Origin: Planctomycetaceae bacterium
GTDB lineage: Bacteria; Planctomycetota; Planctomycetia; Planctomycetales; Planctomycetaceae
Assembly (NCBI GenBank): GCA_003445035.1
Contig: DLVV01000178.1
Coordinates: 1-9,189, forward strand
Direction: 5' to 3'
DNA length: 9,189 nucleotides
Positions 8,043-9,189 of this stretch are shown here, one piece after another (position 1 is the first letter of the stretch; the number at the start of each line of letters is the position of its first letter). Position numbers and translations under genes: made by a program. The notes beneath the pieces are model-generated. The model was not told the DNA's origin. It saw only the letters and a list, made by a program, of their open reading frames with translations, and did no database searches.

Positions 8043-8798
8043 TCAGAACAACTCGGTGTTTTCCCGGAGGCATTCCAGCAGTTCGGTGACGGTCTCGAGT
8101 TGCTGGCCGGTTCTTTGGGAAGACACCTGCTGGAGCCCGACCAATTCGACCCTGGGTTCGATCTCGATTCCCAGCTCCTCCAGCGACATCTCCTCGATCG
8201 GTTTGCCACGGGCCGCCAGGATGCCCGGCAGTGAGGCGTAGCGGGGTTCGTTGAGCCGGAGGTCCGCGGTGATCACTGCCGGCCAGGTGACCGAAAGCGT
8301 TTCGATTCCGTGATCGGTTTCACGGGCCACCTCGGCACCGTGGTCGGAGTCGTCGATGCGGGAGGCGAACGTGGCCTGGGGCCAGCCCAGCCGGGCGGCG
8401 AGGAACTGCCCGGTTTGGGCGGAATCGTCGTCAACGGCCTGTTTGCCCATCAGGACCAGGCGGGGTTCGAGTCGGCGGGCCAGTTCGGACAGAATACAGG
8501 CGACGTTCCACGGGTCGAGCGGTTCGGCGGCATCGACCCGGATTGCCCGGTCGGCACCCATGGCCAGTGCCGTTCGAAGTTCGTCCTCGTAAGCCTCGCC
8601 CCCGATCCCCACCACGACCACCTCGACGTCCTCGCGTCGCTCACGCAGTCGCAACGCCTCCTCGACAGCGATGGCGTCGAAGGGGTTGATCACGAACGAG
8701 AGGTGGGAGGTGTCGACGTCGAGTTCGTCGGGGGTGACGCGAATCACCCCGTCGGTGTCGGGCACCCGCTTGGTCGGAACCAGAACCAGGAAACTCAT
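8043..8798 (-). CDS. etfB: Electron transfer flavoprotein subunit beta
   Basis: EtfB is the AMP-binding partner of EtfA and provides the docking loop for the primary dehydrogenases. The 251-residue length is typical. Visible family features are the N-terminal strand LVLVPTKRVPD (4-14), the INPFDAIAVEEALRL helix (37-51), the nucleotide-binding segment MGKQAVDDDSAQTG (117-130), the strand WPAVITADL (172-180), and the recognition-loop region EPRYASLPGILAARGKPIE (184-202). The AMP-site wording fits a conventional, non-bifurcating ETF. The ATG at 8798 is chosen because it gives the canonical N-terminus and forms a 4-nt ATGA overlap with the stop of the upstream FAD oxidoreductase; a longer frame to 9089 is only the shadow of that gene. 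A GAGGA site lies 12 nt upstream. Confidence 0.95.
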   Translation of the reverse strand: MSFLVLVPTKRVPDTDGVIRVTPDELDVDTSHLSFVINPFDAIAVEEALRLRERREDVEVVVVGIGGEAYEDELRTALAMGADRAIRVDAAEPLDPWNVACILSELARRLEPRLVLMGKQAVDDDSAQTGQFLAARLGWPQATFASRIDDSDHGAEVARETDHGIETLSVTWPAVITADLRLNEPRYASLPGILAARGKPIEEMSLEELGIEIEPRVELVGLQQVSSQRTGQQLETVTELLECLRENTELF

Positions 8799-9189
8799 GC
8801 CGTTGGTCCGTCCTCGGCTGGTTCTTCCACGAGACCTCCATCCCCGTCCTCGATACGCCCGTAGTATCCCGCCTGCATCTGGTAACAGGCCGCCTCGATG
8901 TCGGAACGGTCCTGCAACTCGGGGTGATCGAAGAACCGGTCGGCCTGGATAGCTTCGATGTCGTAGCCGGTGCTGCCGTCGAGAACCAGGTCCGCCATGA
9001 TCACTCCGATTGCCGGGCTCTGCACGATCCCGTGTCCACAGAATCCCGAGCAATGGAACAGGCCGTCGAAGTCGGGTCGCCGGCCGCAAAACGGTTTGCC
9101 GTCGGGTGAGAAGGTCATGATGCCGCGGGTGATGGTCATCGGAGTGCGTTCATCGATCCAGGGGAACCGCCGCTTGGTGGCGTCGATCA
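8795..9189 (-). CDS. FAD-dependent oxidoreductase, DAO family, C-terminal fragment (5' end outside window)
   Basis: The frame is open from the right edge to a TGA at 8795-8797, giving about 131 C-terminal residues; the Met at 9139 is internal, preceded by a readable stretch ending WIDERTP. The motif IMTFSPDGKPFCG, then GLFHCSGFCGHGIVQSPAIG about 11 residues later, is the classic C-terminal FAD-contact region of DAO-family amine oxidases and dehydrogenases (sarcosine oxidase, dimethylglycine dehydrogenase, GlpD-like). The Cys that covalently binds FAD in monomeric sarcosine oxidase is not present at the matching place (Gly). After the domain there is an acidic tail of about 60 residues ending EEPAEDGPTA and no folate-binding domain. 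It shares a 4-nt ATGA overlap with etfB, so ETF is probably its electron acceptor. It differs clearly in sequence from the FAD protein at the other end of the cluster. The N-terminal Rossmann motif cannot be checked here. Confidence 0.82.
   Translation of the reverse strand, partial: IDATKRRFPWIDERTPMTITRGIMTFSPDGKPFCGRRPDFDGLFHCSGFCGHGIVQSPAIGVIMADLVLDGSTGYDIEAIQADRFFDHPELQDRSDIEAACYQMQAGYYGRIEDGDGGLVEEPAEDGPTA

Noticed and set aside
8000..8209. 70-codon N-terminal extension of etfA
   Set aside because: It mostly overlaps the end of etfB in another frame, is Ser/Arg-rich, and the following MHVLVLAE is the standard EtfA N-terminus.
8799..9089. 97-codon N-terminal extension of etfB
   Set aside because: It is the shadow of the upstream FAD oxidoreductase; the start forming the ATGA overlap gives the canonical EtfB N-terminus.

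Overview
The window is a dense, GC-rich bacterial chromosomal segment with no RNA genes, mobile elements or CRISPR. Two blocks converge. On the + strand (1-1182) lie the 3' end of an ATP synthase operon, atpD (5'-truncated by the window) and atpC. On the - strand (9189 down to 1206) is a seven-gene, tightly packed cluster that reads right to left: a partial DAO-family FAD oxidoreductase, etfB, etfA, a membrane heme-b/iron-sulfur oxidoreductase, a DUF5690-type 12-helix membrane protein, a Rieske non-heme iron oxygenase alpha subunit, and a second complete DAO-family FAD oxidoreductase. The protein style suggests a planctomycete: the AtpD wording around the [10 protein letters not shown] signature, the DUF5690 protein, high GC, and many starts without a clear Shine-Dalgarno. 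This is a judgement from recall, not from a search.

The - strand cluster looks like one transcription unit. Genes overlap by 4 nt (FAD protein/etfB), 11 nt (etfA/Fe-S protein) and 1 nt (DUF5690/Rieske). The Rieske/FAD junction is a 4-nt GTGA overlap, and the Fe-S protein and DUF5690 gene abut with 0 nt between them. Only etfB-etfA has a gap (43 nt). The promoter must lie beyond the right edge; no regulator is visible.

Taken together, the genes read as an N-methyl (quaternary/tertiary amine) demethylation module. The Rieske oxygenase resembles glycine betaine monooxygenase GbcA/choline monooxygenase-type enzymes and would remove the first methyl group from a quaternary amine. The two FAD enzymes resemble dimethylglycine/sarcosine dehydrogenases and would remove later methyl groups. 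EtfAB would collect their electrons, and the membrane Fe-S protein (DgcB/EMO-like, with predicted heme-b membrane domain, two ferredoxin-type clusters and two CCG domains) would pass them to the quinone pool. The DUF5690 protein is the candidate for substrate uptake. The substrate is inferred; glycine betaine is the leading guess, with carnitine, stachydrine or other betaines as alternatives. No Rieske reductase and no folate-binding domain are encoded here, so released methyl groups would probably leave as formaldehyde.
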